64,000 bases of DNA from Streptomyces varsoviensis (GCF_000718635.1 NZ_JOBF01000026.1:32093-96092); one strand, 5' to 3'. Counted from the first letter of the stretch, positions 33,922 to 42,189 are shown. Notes: generated by a model from the sequence alone, not told the origin. Numbers and translations are program-made.

Positions 33922-35046
33922 TTACGGCAGGGACCACCAGTTGGTCCACAGGTCGGAGTGGTCGGCGAGGACGAAGGCGTAGGGGCGCTGGGGCGCGTTG
34001 CCGTTGTCCTGGACGGTGATGGCCTCGCCGGGGCGCTCGACGACGCGTCCGGTCGGGGCGCCCTGGGCCGCCCAGTGCCATGCCTTGCCGTCCCACCAGT
34101 TCACGTACAGCTTGGAGTCGTCGCCGATGACGAAGACGTACGGGCGGGTGAAGGCGTTCGGGTCGTCCTTCATCGTGACCGCGCCGACGGAGTCGAGGAT
34201 GAAGCGGCCGCCGGGCGCGCCCTGGTCGTTCCAGTTCCACTTCGACCCGTCCCACCAGTTCACGTACAGCTTCGAGTCGTAGCCCTGGACGAAGACGTAC
34301 GGCCGCTCGCCCGCCTGCGGATCGTTCTGGACGCTGACGACGCCGGCGCCCTTCTTGACCGGCTGCCCGGAGGGCGCCCCCTGCTCGCTCCAGTTCCACT
34401 TCGATCCGTCCCACCAGTTGACCCACACCCGCGAGTCGTCGGTGATGACGAAGGCGTACGGGCGGGTGAAGGCGTTCGGGTGGTCGCGCATCGTGGTGAC
34501 GCCGATCGGGCGTGAGATCGTGCGGTTCGGCGGCGCGCCCTGGTCGCTCCAGTGCCACTTGGAGCCGTCCCACCAGTTCACGTGGAGCCGGAAGTCGTCG
34601 GTGAGGACGAAGGCGTACGGGCGCTGCGCCGCCGTCGGGCTGTCCTGGACGGAGACGACGCCGACGCCCTCGCGGATCTGCCGCCCGCTGGGCGCGCCCT
34701 GGTCGCTCCAGTTCCACTTGGAGCCGTCCCACCAGTTCACGTGGAGCTTGGAGTCGTCGGTGACGACGAACGCGTACGGGCGCTGCTGCGCGTCCTGGCG
34801 GTCCCGCACCGTGATGGCGCCGACCTTCTCGATGACCGTGCGCCCGGCGGGTGTGCCCTGGCCGCTCCAGTGCCATGCCTTGCCGTCCCACCAGTTCACG
34901 TACAGCCGCGAGTCGAGACCGCGGACGAAGACGTACGGGCGCTGTGCGGCCTGCGGGTCGTCCTTCATCGTGACGGCGCCCATCGTGGCCCGTACGCCGA
35001 TCGCGGTGGTGGGGCGCTGCTGGTCGTTCCACTTCCACGAACCCAT
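33922..35046 (-). CDS. Seven-bladed beta-propeller lectin of PLL type
   Basis: 374 residues from ATG 35046 behind GGAGAGGAA; an extension to 35181 is unlikely. Six copies of a ~53-residue unit carry VNWWDGSKWNWSDQGAP or close variants, each with an RPYAFVxxDD strand. The seventh unit is split: the C-terminus ends at TNWWSLP and the N-terminus supplies GSWKWNDQQ, so the propeller closes by strand exchange. This is the pattern of Photorhabdus PLL-like fucose-binding lectins. No signal peptide is visible, so secretion, if any, is non-classical. Intragenic repeats are also similar at the DNA level. Ligand unknown. Confidence 0.8.
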   Translation of the reverse strand: MGSWKWNDQQRPTTAIGVRATMGAVTMKDDPQAAQRPYVFVRGLDSRLYVNWWDGKAWHWSGQGTPAGRTVIEKVGAITVRDRQDAQQRPYAFVVTDDSKLHVNWWDGSKWNWSDQGAPSGRQIREGVGVVSVQDSPTAAQRPYAFVLTDDFRLHVNWWDGSKWHWSDQGAPPNRTISRPIGVTTMRDHPNAFTRPYAFVITDDSRVWVNWWDGSKWNWSEQGAPSGQPVKKGAGVVSVQNDPQAGERPYVFVQGYDSKLYVNWWDGSKWNWNDQGAPGGRFILDSVGAVTMKDDPNAFTRPYVFVIGDDSKLYVNWWDGKAWHWAAQGAPTGRVVERPGEAITVQDNGNAPQRPYAFVLADHSDLWTNWWSLP

Positions 35047-35306
35047 CGTCGTTCCTCTCCGACCCGCCGCCCGGCGCATGGCGGGCGGGGGCGCTGAAGG
35101 CGATACGTACTGGAGGTTCTTTACGCGCGTCCTGTGCGGTTCCTTCCGCGCCACTCTCGCAGCGCCCCCACTGCCTGTCACCGCCGCGGCAGCGGAGGAC
35201 GGCGCTCACCACGCCGTTTCGGACACGGGCGCCTCGGTGTCCAACCGCTGCCGGGTACGTCACGCGGGGCGCCCGCTTCAGGCCCGTACCGTCGTCGCGG
35301 GGCCCC

Positions 35307-36200
35307 TCAGATCACGATGACGCGGCGCCCGCGGGTGTGGCCGGCCTGGCTGTCGATGTGGGCGGACGCGGCGTCGGCGAGGGCGTACGCCTTCTCGACC
35401 GGGATGTGGAGCTTGCCGCGCGAGATGAGGTCGACGGCCTCGGCGAGCGCGTCCGGGACGCTCCCGGCGACGCCGGAGAACCGGACGCCCAGGTCCGGCG
35501 CGCCGAGGTCGGCGATGGAGATGACCTTTCCCGGGTCGCCGGTCAGCTCGACGAGTTCGCGGATGACGCCGGAACCGGAGAGGTCGAGGGCGCCGTCGAC
35601 GCGGCCGAGGCTCCGTACGCGCTCGACCCAGCCTTCTCCGTACGTGGTGGCGAGGGCGCCGAGGCTCCGCAGATAGTCCTGGTTCGCGGCCCCGGCGATG
35701 CCGATCACCGTGATGCCGCGCTCGCGGGCGATCTGGAGCACGGCCGACCCGACGCCGCCGGACGCGCCGCTGACCAGCAGGGTATGGCCGGGCTGTACGC
35801 CGGTCTGGGCGATGACGCGCAGCGCGGTCTCGGTGACGGAGGGGTAGCCGGCCGCTTCTTCGAAGGAGAGGCCGGCGGGCATCCGGGCCCAGGCGGTGAG
35901 CACGGCGTACTCGGCGTATGTGCTCAGGCCCTCGCCGAACACGTGGTCGCCGATGGCGACGCCTTCGACGCCGTCGCCGATCTCGTCGACGACGCCGGCG
36001 GCGTCCAGGCCGATGCCGGTGGGCAGCGTGGTGGGGTGGGCCCCCAGCTTCTGGCCCTCGCGAATCCGCCAGTCGACGGGGTTGACGCCGGCCGCCCGGA
36101 CGGCGATGCGGATGCGGCCGGGGCCCGCGTGGGGCTCCTCGGCGTCGATGAGCTGCAGGACTTCGGGGCCGCCGAACTCGGCGATGTTCACTCGCTTCAT
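35307..36200 (-). CDS. NADP-dependent quinone oxidoreductase (MDR family)
   Basis: 297 residues. A GroES-like N-terminal domain (RIAVRAAGVNPVDWRIREGQ, PTGIGLDAAGVVDEIGDGV) precedes a Rossmann domain with LLVSGASGGVGSAVLQIARERG. The zinc ligands of alcohol dehydrogenases are missing, placing it with zinc-independent quinone or enone reductases. It is divergent from a TetR gene with two TAACNGTTA palindromes between, so it is almost certainly repressed by that regulator and induced by an electrophile or quinone. Confidence 0.9.
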   Translation of the reverse strand: MKRVNIAEFGGPEVLQLIDAEEPHAGPGRIRIAVRAAGVNPVDWRIREGQKLGAHPTTLPTGIGLDAAGVVDEIGDGVEGVAIGDHVFGEGLSTYAEYAVLTAWARMPAGLSFEEAAGYPSVTETALRVIAQTGVQPGHTLLVSGASGGVGSAVLQIARERGITVIGIAGAANQDYLRSLGALATTYGEGWVERVRSLGRVDGALDLSGSGVIRELVELTGDPGKVISIADLGAPDLGVRFSGVAGSVPDALAEAVDLISRGKLHIPVEKAYALADAASAHIDSQAGHTRGRRVIVI

Positions 36201-36217
36201 GCCGCCGACCGTAACAC

Positions 36218-36260
36218 TAACGGTTAGCTTAAAAAATCAGCTAGCTTTAAATAACTGTTA
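36218..36260. promoter_or_regulatory. Two TAACNGTTA operators in TetR/oxidoreductase divergon
   Basis: TAACGGTTA (36218-36226, extended to CTAACGGTTAG) and TAACTGTTA (36252-36260) are identical 4-1-4 palindromes 34 bp apart in an unusually AT-rich 87-base intergenic region. They are the natural candidates for the TetR binding sites. Confidence 0.65.
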
Positions 36261-36287
36261 CGGCGATGAATCTGCTAGCGTCAAGGC

Positions 36288-36875
36288 ATGACCGTGCCGA
36301 CCGCCGGGCGCCGCGAACGCAAGAAGGCCGCGACCCGCCAGAACATCGCCGACACCGCCCTACGGCTCTTCCTGGAGCGCGGCTATGACGAGGTGGGCAT
36401 CCGCGACGTGGCCGCCGAGGCCGATGTCGCCGTGACCACGGTCTTCTCCCACTTCACCTCGAAAGAGGCCCTCGTCTTCTCGCAGGACGAGAACTTCGAG
36501 CACGGCCTCGCCCGAGCGGTCACCGCCCGCCCCCCGAACGAACCGCTCATCCCCGCCCTGCGCCGCGAGATCCACGCCATGGTCCGGCACTGCACCGCGG
36601 AGAGCGCCGCCCCGCTCTGGCGCATGATCGACTCCTCCCCCGCCCTACGGCAGTACGAGGAATCCATGCACCTCCGCCACGCCGAAGCCCTGGCCGCCGC
36701 CATCGCCGCCGACCTCGCCCTGCCCGCCCCCACCACGGCCTGCCGCACCCTCGCCCGCTTCACCGTCGACGCCTACGCCCTCGCCCGCGAAGCCGACGAC
36801 CCGGCCGCCGCGGTCGACGAGATCTTCCACATGATCGAAGCCGCCTGGACCACCACGGCCGCTGCCCGGCCGTAG
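36288..36875 (+). CDS. TetR-family transcriptional regulator
   Basis: 195 residues. The TetR HTH occupies 12-60 (TRQNIADTALRLFLERGYDEVGIRDVAAEADVA split, then VTTVFSHFTSKEALVF). The C-terminal ligand domain is all-helical. Divergent from the quinone reductase, sharing an 87-base promoter region with two matching palindromes, so it most likely represses that gene and itself. Confidence 0.92.
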   Translation: MTVPTAGRRERKKAATRQNIADTALRLFLERGYDEVGIRDVAAEADVAVTTVFSHFTSKEALVFSQDENFEHGLARAVTARPPNEPLIPALRREIHAMVRHCTAESAAPLWRMIDSSPALRQYEESMHLRHAEALAAAIAADLALPAPTTACRTLARFTVDAYALAREADDPAAAVDEIFHMIEAAWTTTAAARP

Positions 36876-36881
36876 GGCTCG

Positions 36882-36916
36882 GTGAGCGCGCTCACGCGGA
36901 AGGGCCCCGGGGGCCC
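36882..36916. terminator. Tandem GC palindromes after TetR gene
   Basis: GTGAGCGCGCTCAC (36882-36895, perfect) is followed by GGGCCCCGGGGGCCC (36902-36916). They lie between the convergent TetR and coaD-like genes and probably terminate both. Confidence 0.65.
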
Positions 36917-36937
36917 GGGCGCGGCTCGCTCAGTCCG

Positions 36938-37363
36938 TCACGCGGGCCCGCGGCCCGCCCGACTCATCTCGGTGACCAGGCTGGAGGAGATGTGGGCCAG
37001 GGCGGGGTCCGCTGCGATGAAGAACGTTTCAACGCCGGCCAGTTCGCGGTTCATGCGCGCCATCGGCATTTCGTAGTCCAGGTCGGAAACGCCTCGAACT
37101 CCGCGTACGACGACGTCTATTCCGCCCCGTCGGCAGTAGTCGACCAGCAGGCCGCCGGTGTGGGAGTCGACCGTAACGTTGCCGAAGCCAGTCGCCGCAG
37201 CGCGCAGTCGGCCCATTCGTTCGTCGATGGGAAAGCGGCCGGTCTTGTTCGCGTTGACCATCACGCACACGACGACCTCGTCGAACAGCAGGGCCGCGCG
37301 CCGGAGTACGTCCTGGTGCCCTTGAGTGACCGGGTCGAAAGATCCTGGGAAGAGGGCCCGCAT
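36938..37363 (-). CDS. coaD: Short second phosphopantetheine adenylyltransferase
   Basis: 141 residues from ATG 37363. All early CoaD motifs are present: FPGSFDPVTQGHQDVL with the T/HxGH nucleotide-binding site, FPIDERMGRL, VDSHTGGLLVDYCRR, VVRGVRGVSDLDYEMPMARMNRELAG and HISSSLVTE. The usual CoaD is about 160 residues; here the last C-terminal helix is replaced by MSRAGRGPA. It would convert phosphopantetheine and ATP to dephospho-CoA. The essential coaD of Streptomyces sits near rpmF/recG (from memory), so this is likely a paralogue, possibly shortened or degenerate. Confidence 0.85.
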   Translation of the reverse strand: MRALFPGSFDPVTQGHQDVLRRAALLFDEVVVCVMVNANKTGRFPIDERMGRLRAAATGFGNVTVDSHTGGLLVDYCRRGGIDVVVRGVRGVSDLDYEMPMARMNRELAGVETFFIAADPALAHISSSLVTEMSRAGRGPA

Positions 37364-37422
37364 GGTCGGAAGAGTAACAAGCGGCGCCGCGACGCTCCCG
37401 GCCGTCCTTCCTTTCCTTCCTT

Positions 37423-37899
37423 TCAGTCCCAGGAGTTGAAGAGCGTTGCGCCGATGGTTGGTGGCTGCCAGTAGGTGATTTGGTGGAGTTCGGCTGGGGA
37501 CAGGGCGGAGGTGGCGGCGGGGGTGAGGGGGGAGAGGAGTTGGGCCGCGCTCAGGACTGTGAAGCCGGAGGCGTTGAGGACGGCCGACCAGGCGGGGGGC
37601 TCCTGGAATTCGTCGGTGTACGCGTGTGCCGGGGCCGCCACAAAGGCGACCAAGGGGTGGTGGGCGTGGAAGAGGGCGGTGTGCGGGCCGTGCCGATTGG
37701 TGAGAGTGGCGGTGTGGAAATTCCGCGAGCACTCCCCCTCGGCGAAGTCGTCGACATCGCCGCTCGCGGCCCGGGCCGCGTAATACCAAGCGGCGCGGCA
37801 GGCCCGGGGATCGGTGCTCGGCAGGGGCGGGTCCTTTCGGTGACGGAAACCGGTGGCCCCCCGCTCCAGACGGAAAGTGGCCTGTGCGCCGCCGTTCAC
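37423..37899 (-). CDS. Conserved hypothetical protein
   Basis: About 158 residues from GTG 37899, chosen because GGGAGAG lies just upstream; the frame remains open to 38013. The sequence has ACRAAWYYAARAASGDVDDFAEGE, AHHPLVAFVAAPAHAYTDEFQEPPAW and ends ITYWQPPTIGATLFNSWD. No signal peptide, transmembrane helix or known domain is recognised. It lies 59 bases upstream of the coaD-like gene in the same direction, separated by a purine-rich repeat (GGAAGGAAAGGAAGG) on the coding strand, which may act as ribosome-binding or spacer sequence. Function unknown. Confidence 0.6.
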   Translation of the reverse strand: MNGGAQATFRLERGATGFRHRKDPPLPSTDPRACRAAWYYAARAASGDVDDFAEGECSRNFHTATLTNRHGPHTALFHAHHPLVAFVAAPAHAYTDEFQEPPAWSAVLNASGFTVLSAAQLLSPLTPAATSALSPAELHQITYWQPPTIGATLFNSWD

Positions 37900-38037
37900 T
37901 GCTCTCCCTGAGCCTTTTCTCGGTACGTCATTATCGACTGCACGGGATGGGCCTTGGCCCGACCCTACTGTGCCCCACTCACGCCCTGCCCCCGTACAAC
38001 GCACAACGTACAAGCGCCGTTTCCCGGAAGGGCGCGC

Positions 38038-38940
38038 TCAGACGTAGCCGTAAAGCCGCCGGAGGCCCCGGCTCAGCATCGCTCCGGTGATCGACTCGTG
38101 GCTTTCCTCGGGGAACATGTGGGCTTCCACCGAGAAGTCCTCGCCCTTCCATTCGCGCAGAGTCTGCTCCAGAACGAAGAAGTCCCCCTGCATATCGCCG
38201 TCGGCCATGGCCGCCGGCAGCAGCGACCGGATCGCCTCGGGGAGCATCGGGCCGAACTGCCGGCCGAACCTGGCCTTGTTCTCCAGTTCGCCTATGCAGA
38301 GGTAGACATGCGCGCGGGGCGCGGGCGAGTCGGCGACGGCCGCGGCGGCCCGGCGCAGGGTCTCGCGGTCGTTCCACCAGAGCGAGGGGCTGCCCGCCAG
38401 GTAGCGGCGGAAGGCGGCCGGCCGGGTGAGCAGGGCGTGCACGACGAACAGGCCGCCGAACGACTGCCCGGTCAAGGTCGCGTCGTCAGGGTCGACCGGA
38501 AACGCCTCGGCCAGCGCCGGCTTCAACTCCTCGTCGAGGAAGCCGAGGTAGGCGTCGGCCCCGCCGGTGGCCATCGACACGGACGCGCCCGTCATCGCGG
38601 GCATGACCGGTTCGAACGCCGGCCACGCGCTCGGGGTGAGGTCCCGGTTGCGGCGCACCACGAAGGGCGGTTCCGCGTCGAGCGGGTAGCCGACGCTGAC
38701 CGCGTACAGCGGCGGCAGGTCGAGGCCGACGGCTCCGCTGCCCACCAGGCTCCGCAGCGCGCCGCCGCTGAGTTCGGCATCGGTGGCGATCACCAAGGAC
38801 GCCCGGTCGCCGCCCGCCGGAACCGGAGCGGCGTTGGACGTCACACACACCCGGAACACGTCATCGATGTGGTCCGGCCGTACGAACCAGACCTCGCTCC
38901 CACTGACCAGATCGTCGTGGCGCTTCTCAAGGATCTTCAT
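38038..38940 (-). CDS. Putative esterase (PF00756/IroE-type alpha/beta hydrolase)
   Basis: 300 residues. The nucleophile elbow is LTGQSFGGLFVVHALL near residue 160, with YLAGSPSLWWND following, and a C-terminal catalytic His in FPEESHESI. This is the arrangement of the esterase D/IroE/Fes-like family, some of which hydrolyse siderophore trilactones. No signal peptide is visible. With no siderophore genes near it, the substrate is open. It seems monocistronic. Confidence 0.85.
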   Translation of the reverse strand: MKILEKRHDDLVSGSEVWFVRPDHIDDVFRVCVTSNAAPVPAGGDRASLVIATDAELSGGALRSLVGSGAVGLDLPPLYAVSVGYPLDAEPPFVVRRNRDLTPSAWPAFEPVMPAMTGASVSMATGGADAYLGFLDEELKPALAEAFPVDPDDATLTGQSFGGLFVVHALLTRPAAFRRYLAGSPSLWWNDRETLRRAAAAVADSPAPRAHVYLCIGELENKARFGRQFGPMLPEAIRSLLPAAMADGDMQGDFFVLEQTLREWKGEDFSVEAHMFPEESHESITGAMLSRGLRRLYGYV

Positions 38941-39000
38941 CGTCGCGTTCCCTCATGTGTGCAATCCGTGCCACCGCTGGCAGCACCAGGCGCGCTCGCC

Positions 39001-39258
39001 TCAGCCCCCCGCCCCGCCCCGGTCGTCCAATCGATCATACGATTCACCGTGCGGTCCCCAGCGGGGGCGTAGGCCACGGCTCCAGCTCGGGTGCGGGATG
39101 GCCTCGGCGTCACATCTCCGTACGCTGCCAAGACCCCGGGCCCTCGCCCGCGCCGCGCGCAGCATCGCCGCCACCGCCAAACCGCTCGGGCCCACCCCGA
39201 TGACCACGACGGGGGCGGCACTACGACCGACTTCGGGCAGCGACGACGCAGGAACCAT
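39001..39258 (-). pseudogene. Remnant of an FAD/NAD-dependent oxidoreductase N-terminus
   Basis: ATG 39258 opens a frame reading MVPASSLPEVG then APVVVIGVGPSGLAVAAMLRA, a perfect dinucleotide-binding beta-alpha-beta (GxGxxG) as in flavin monooxygenases. After about 45 residues it degenerates into Arg/Gly-rich sequence and stops at 39001. A functional enzyme would need 350 residues or more, so this is a decayed or truncated gene. It lies between the esterase and the terpene synthase, divergent from the latter. The remaining part of the 38941-39420 interval shows no other gene. Confidence 0.55.
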
Positions 39259-39420
39259 GACCCGCGCAACGACTTTGCGCCTGCAAGGGCGCACCCCGCG
39301 CGGGCAAGGCCGCGTCCCGAGTGGGCGGAGGGGGTAGTTCCACCGTGACGGACCTGCGGGTTGAGTTTGGGCGGCCACGGCGCGGACCATGATTCTTCTT
39401 CCGTGATCAAGGAGGTCAAC

Positions 39421-40398
39421 GTGGCTGTGGATGTTGTGGATCTACACCTGCCGTTCGTCTCACGGTGCAGCCCTGACGTGCCTGCGGCCAGGCAAGCGAC
39501 ATTGCGATGGGTATGCGAAACCGAAGCTGCCGGGACACATGAGGGAGTGCTCGGGTACGACTCCTGGGACATGGGGTTACTCGCCGGGTGCGCCTACCCC
39601 GAGAGCCGCGGCGAGGACCTGGCGCTGGCCGCCGACACGCTGGGCTGGTACACGCTGTTCGACGACGAATTCGACGGGGCCCGCGGAGCGGACCCGAGAA
39701 CCGTCCACCGGGAGTGCCAACAGGTTCTGCGGCTCGCACACGACCCCCGCCCCGACGGCGACGCCGCACTGGGCGCACTGCAACGCGCGTTCACCGGTCT
39801 CTGGTCGCGCGCCGTCGACGGCATGCCGCCCGGCTGGTGCCACCGCTACCGCGACAGTTGGAGGAGGTCGCTGTCCGGCATGGTGGAGGAGGCCGAGGAC
39901 CGCGGCCGGGACACGATCCCGTCTCTGGCCGACTACCTGGACAAGCGCAACAGATCCCTGGGCACCTACATCTGGTGCGACCTCATCGAACGCGTCGAGG
40001 ACTGCCTCCTGCCGGACCACATCTGGTCGTACCCCCTGCTGCCCGGCCTGCGCCGGCTGCACGGTGAACTCAGCGTCGTCATCAACGACATCCTCTCCCT
40101 CGAACGCGAAATCGTCCTCGGTGAGCACCCCGCCAACAACCTGGTCCTCCTGCTCCAGCACGAACAGGGCCTCACCAGGGAACGGGCCGTCCACGGCGCC
40201 CTGCACCTGGTACGCCGCAAGACAGCGGCGATAGCCCGCCTGCACGACCGGCTGCCTCATTTCGCCCGGGAGGTCTCGGACAGCGAGGACACCTGGCGCC
40301 GCCTGGTCCGCTACGCGGACCTGCTCACCGCCATGCCCCGCAGCAACTACGACTGGGGCCTCCTCACCGGTCGCTACCCCGCGGCCGCCACTTCCTGA
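39421..40398 (+). CDS. Class I terpene synthase
   Basis: 325 residues from GTG 39421 with GGAGG five bases upstream. The first Mg-binding motif is DDEFD (LGWYTLFDDEFDGARG, about residue 82), and the NSE triad is NDILSLERE (near residue 225). A C-terminal RY-type pair (GLLTGRY) is present. Size and motifs indicate a bacterial sesqui- or diterpene cyclase that ionises a prenyl diphosphate. It is isolated: no prenyltransferase or P450 is adjacent, only a relic of a flavoprotein. The product cannot be predicted. Confidence 0.9.
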   Translation: MAVDVVDLHLPFVSRCSPDVPAARQATLRWVCETEAAGTHEGVLGYDSWDMGLLAGCAYPESRGEDLALAADTLGWYTLFDDEFDGARGADPRTVHRECQQVLRLAHDPRPDGDAALGALQRAFTGLWSRAVDGMPPGWCHRYRDSWRRSLSGMVEEAEDRGRDTIPSLADYLDKRNRSLGTYIWCDLIERVEDCLLPDHIWSYPLLPGLRRLHGELSVVINDILSLEREIVLGEHPANNLVLLLQHEQGLTRERAVHGALHLVRRKTAAIARLHDRLPHFAREVSDSEDTWRRLVRYADLLTAMPRSNYDWGLLTGRYPAAATS

Positions 40399-40556
40399 CG
40401 GGAACGGCCCCGCCCTACCGGTCGGCCGGCTGGGCCTGGGGGGGGCCTCCCGCCCCGGCCCCGTGGCCCGCTCCGGTCGGCGAGCCCGCGCGCGGACGAT
40501 CGCGGGTCGTCGCGTACGGCCCCGGCACCGAAACCGGGTCGCACTAGGCTCCCCGC

Positions 40557-40994
40557 ATGACCGGCCACGTAGAGATCGCCCGGGAAGCGAGCCCTGAACT
40601 CGTCGAAGCCTTCGGCGTGTTGCTGCCGCAGCTCTCCTCGACCGCGAAGCCGCTCGACCGCGAAGCGCTCACCCGGCTCGTCGCCTCCGACACCAATACG
40701 GTGCTCGTGGCCCGTACGCCCGAGGGCGTCGTCGGAACCCTGACGCTGGTGCTCGTGCCCCTGCCGTCCGGCTTGCGGGCCCGCGTGGAAGACGTGGTCG
40801 TCGACAGCGCGGCGCGCGGCCGAGGGGTGGCCGGCCTCCTCATCGAAGAGGCCCTGCGGATCGCGCGGGAGGCCGGCGCCCGTACGGTCGACCTCATCTC
40901 CCGTCCGGGCCGCGCGGCGGCCAACCGCCTGTACGAACGCCTCGGCTTCCAACCCCGACACTCCACGGTCTACCGCGCCCCCATGGAGGCATAG
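40557..40994 (+). CDS. GNAT-family N-acetyltransferase
   Basis: 145 residues. The acetyl-CoA site is VEDVVVDSAARGRGVAGLLIEEALR (the R/Q-x-x-G-x-G/A loop), and the C-terminal SRPGRAAANRLYERLGF completes the fold. Substrate unknown. Convergent with another GNAT gene, with 3 bases between stops. Confidence 0.88.
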   Translation: MTGHVEIAREASPELVEAFGVLLPQLSSTAKPLDREALTRLVASDTNTVLVARTPEGVVGTLTLVLVPLPSGLRARVEDVVVDSAARGRGVAGLLIEEALRIAREAGARTVDLISRPGRAAANRLYERLGFQPRHSTVYRAPMEA

Positions 40995-40997
40995 TCC

Positions 40998-41543
40998 CTA
41001 CCGCCCCAACGCCCTCACCATCACCGCGTACACCGGCGCACCGGGGAGAGAGGGCCGCTTCCGCCCGGCCACCTCGTACCCCCACCCCTCGTACAGTTCC
41101 CGCACCTTGGGATGGCCCGGATCTACGAGCAGCGTCGCCCGCTCCTCGGCCCGCCCCACCAGGAGTTCGTCATGCAGCCGCCGCGCCAGGCCCGTCCCGC
41201 GCCAAGGCTTGCGCACCATCAGCTCGAAGACCGCCAGGGTGCGGGACCCGCTCTCCGCCACGAACTCCGGCCCCGGCGCCGGAACCATACCCTCCCACCA
41301 GCCGGAACCCTCGGGCAGCCGCGCCCCGTACACATACCCGGCCGGCTCTCCGGCCTCCCCGTACCCGATGACGGCCTCCCACGCGTCGCACGCCGCGTGC
41401 ATGTCGAGCCGTTCGGCGATCCGCTCCCGTGAGTAGAAGGGGCCCTCGCGTTCCGCCGCGTAAATGTCGACGTAGAGATCCACCAACACTTCCCCGACCT
41501 CAGCCAGGCCCCCGACCCCCACGCGGCGCAGCTCCAGCACCAT
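40998..41543 (-). CDS. GNAT-family N-acetyltransferase
   Basis: 181 residues from ATG 41543. The core includes AVFELMVRKPWRGTGLARRLHDELL (acetyl-CoA loop) and VDPGHPKVRELYEGWGYEVAG. An N-terminal helical pair with FYSRERIAERLDMHA precedes it, as in the actinomycete group of GNATs often found beside DUF397/XRE genes. Substrate unknown. Lies 15 bases downstream of a DUF397 gene, same direction. Confidence 0.87.
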   Translation of the reverse strand: MVLELRRVGVGGLAEVGEVLVDLYVDIYAAEREGPFYSRERIAERLDMHAACDAWEAVIGYGEAGEPAGYVYGARLPEGSGWWEGMVPAPGPEFVAESGSRTLAVFELMVRKPWRGTGLARRLHDELLVGRAEERATLLVDPGHPKVRELYEGWGYEVAGRKRPSLPGAPVYAVMVRALGR

Positions 41544-41558
41544 CGCGCCCCTCCCTCG

Positions 41559-41786
41559 TCACTCCGTCGCCGAACGCATGACCTCGAAGCCGCCGCCCTT
41601 CACCTCCCCCACGAACGCGGCCCACGCCTCCCCCGGAATTCCCAACGCGGGCCCATCGGGGTACTTGCTGTCGCGGACCAGGACAGCCTCCCGCGCCACC
41701 GCTATGTACGGCGCCCACTCGACGCAATTTCCGCCATCCGGGCTGCTGTACGTGGACTTGCCCCAACGGGGGGACTCGGACGTCAC
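41559..41786 (-). CDS. DUF397-domain small protein (copy 1)
   Basis: 75 residues: WGKSTYSSPDGGNCVEWAP, VLVRDSKYPDGPALGIPGEAWAAFV. This is the complete DUF397 fold, typical of Streptomyces small proteins encoded with BldB/AbaA-type DUF5753 HTH regulators. Start GTG 41786 or ATG-less alternatives; AAAGGGAA precedes it. It diverges from the other two copies at the C-terminus (KGGGFEVMRSATE). Confidence 0.85.
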   Translation of the reverse strand: MTSESPRWGKSTYSSPDGGNCVEWAPYIAVAREAVLVRDSKYPDGPALGIPGEAWAAFVGEVKGGGFEVMRSATE

Positions 41787-41849
41787 AACATTCCCTTTCG
41801 GCTCGGGTATGGGTTGCGCCGCGGCGGCTCGCTCTCCGTGCGGCCTGGC

Positions 41850-42050
41850 TCAGATTCCCGTGGTCCTGACGAACGCAACGAAGTTGCCCCAGGCCACGGT
41901 GCCGATCACCAACACCGGGCCGGCTGGGTTCTTGCTGTCACGAACAGGTACGGCACCGTGCCCTCGCACTTCGGCCGGGGCCCACTCGACGCACTGGCCG
42001 CCATTGCTGCTGTAGGAAGACTTAACCCAACGGGGAGACTTTGCTGCCAC
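41850..42050 (-). CDS. DUF397-domain small protein (copy 2)
   Basis: 66 residues, WVKSSYSSNGGQCVEWAPAEVR, VPVRDSKNPAGPVLVIGTVAW. Very similar to copy 3, including the ending FVAFVRTTGI, suggesting a local duplication. Upstream GAAAGGGAATCTT is similar to that of copy 1. In such loci the DUF397 protein is thought to act with the DUF5753 regulator. Confidence 0.87.
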   Translation of the reverse strand: MAAKSPRWVKSSYSSNGGQCVEWAPAEVRGHGAVPVRDSKNPAGPVLVIGTVAWGNFVAFVRTTGI

Positions 42051-42155
42051 AAGATTCCCTTTCCTAGCCGGTCAACCACGACCGCGATCGCGGCTCGGCC
42101 AACAACTAAGCCTGTAACCGATAGTAGGGCGACAATCGGCTCCCGCGAAGGGCAC

Positions 42156-42189
42156 AAAGGGCCCTCGCCGAATTGGGCGAGAGCCCTTT
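42156..42189. terminator. Terminator after HTH/DUF397 operon
   Basis: AAAGGGC-C-CTCGCC, loop GAATTG, GGCGAG-A-GCCCTTT: a 13-bp stem with one mismatch, 13 bases downstream of the stop of DUF397 copy 3. It separates copies 3 and 2 into different transcription units. Confidence 0.85.

Noticed and set aside
35047..35181. N-terminal extension of the lectin
   Set aside because: The extension is Arg/Pro-rich, lacks a signal peptide, and GGAGAGGAA precedes the ATG at 35046.
38937..39572. Complete oxidoreductase gene on the minus strand
   Set aside because: Only the first ~45 residues from 39258 resemble a flavoprotein; upstream and downstream parts are not protein-like, so a relic is called instead.
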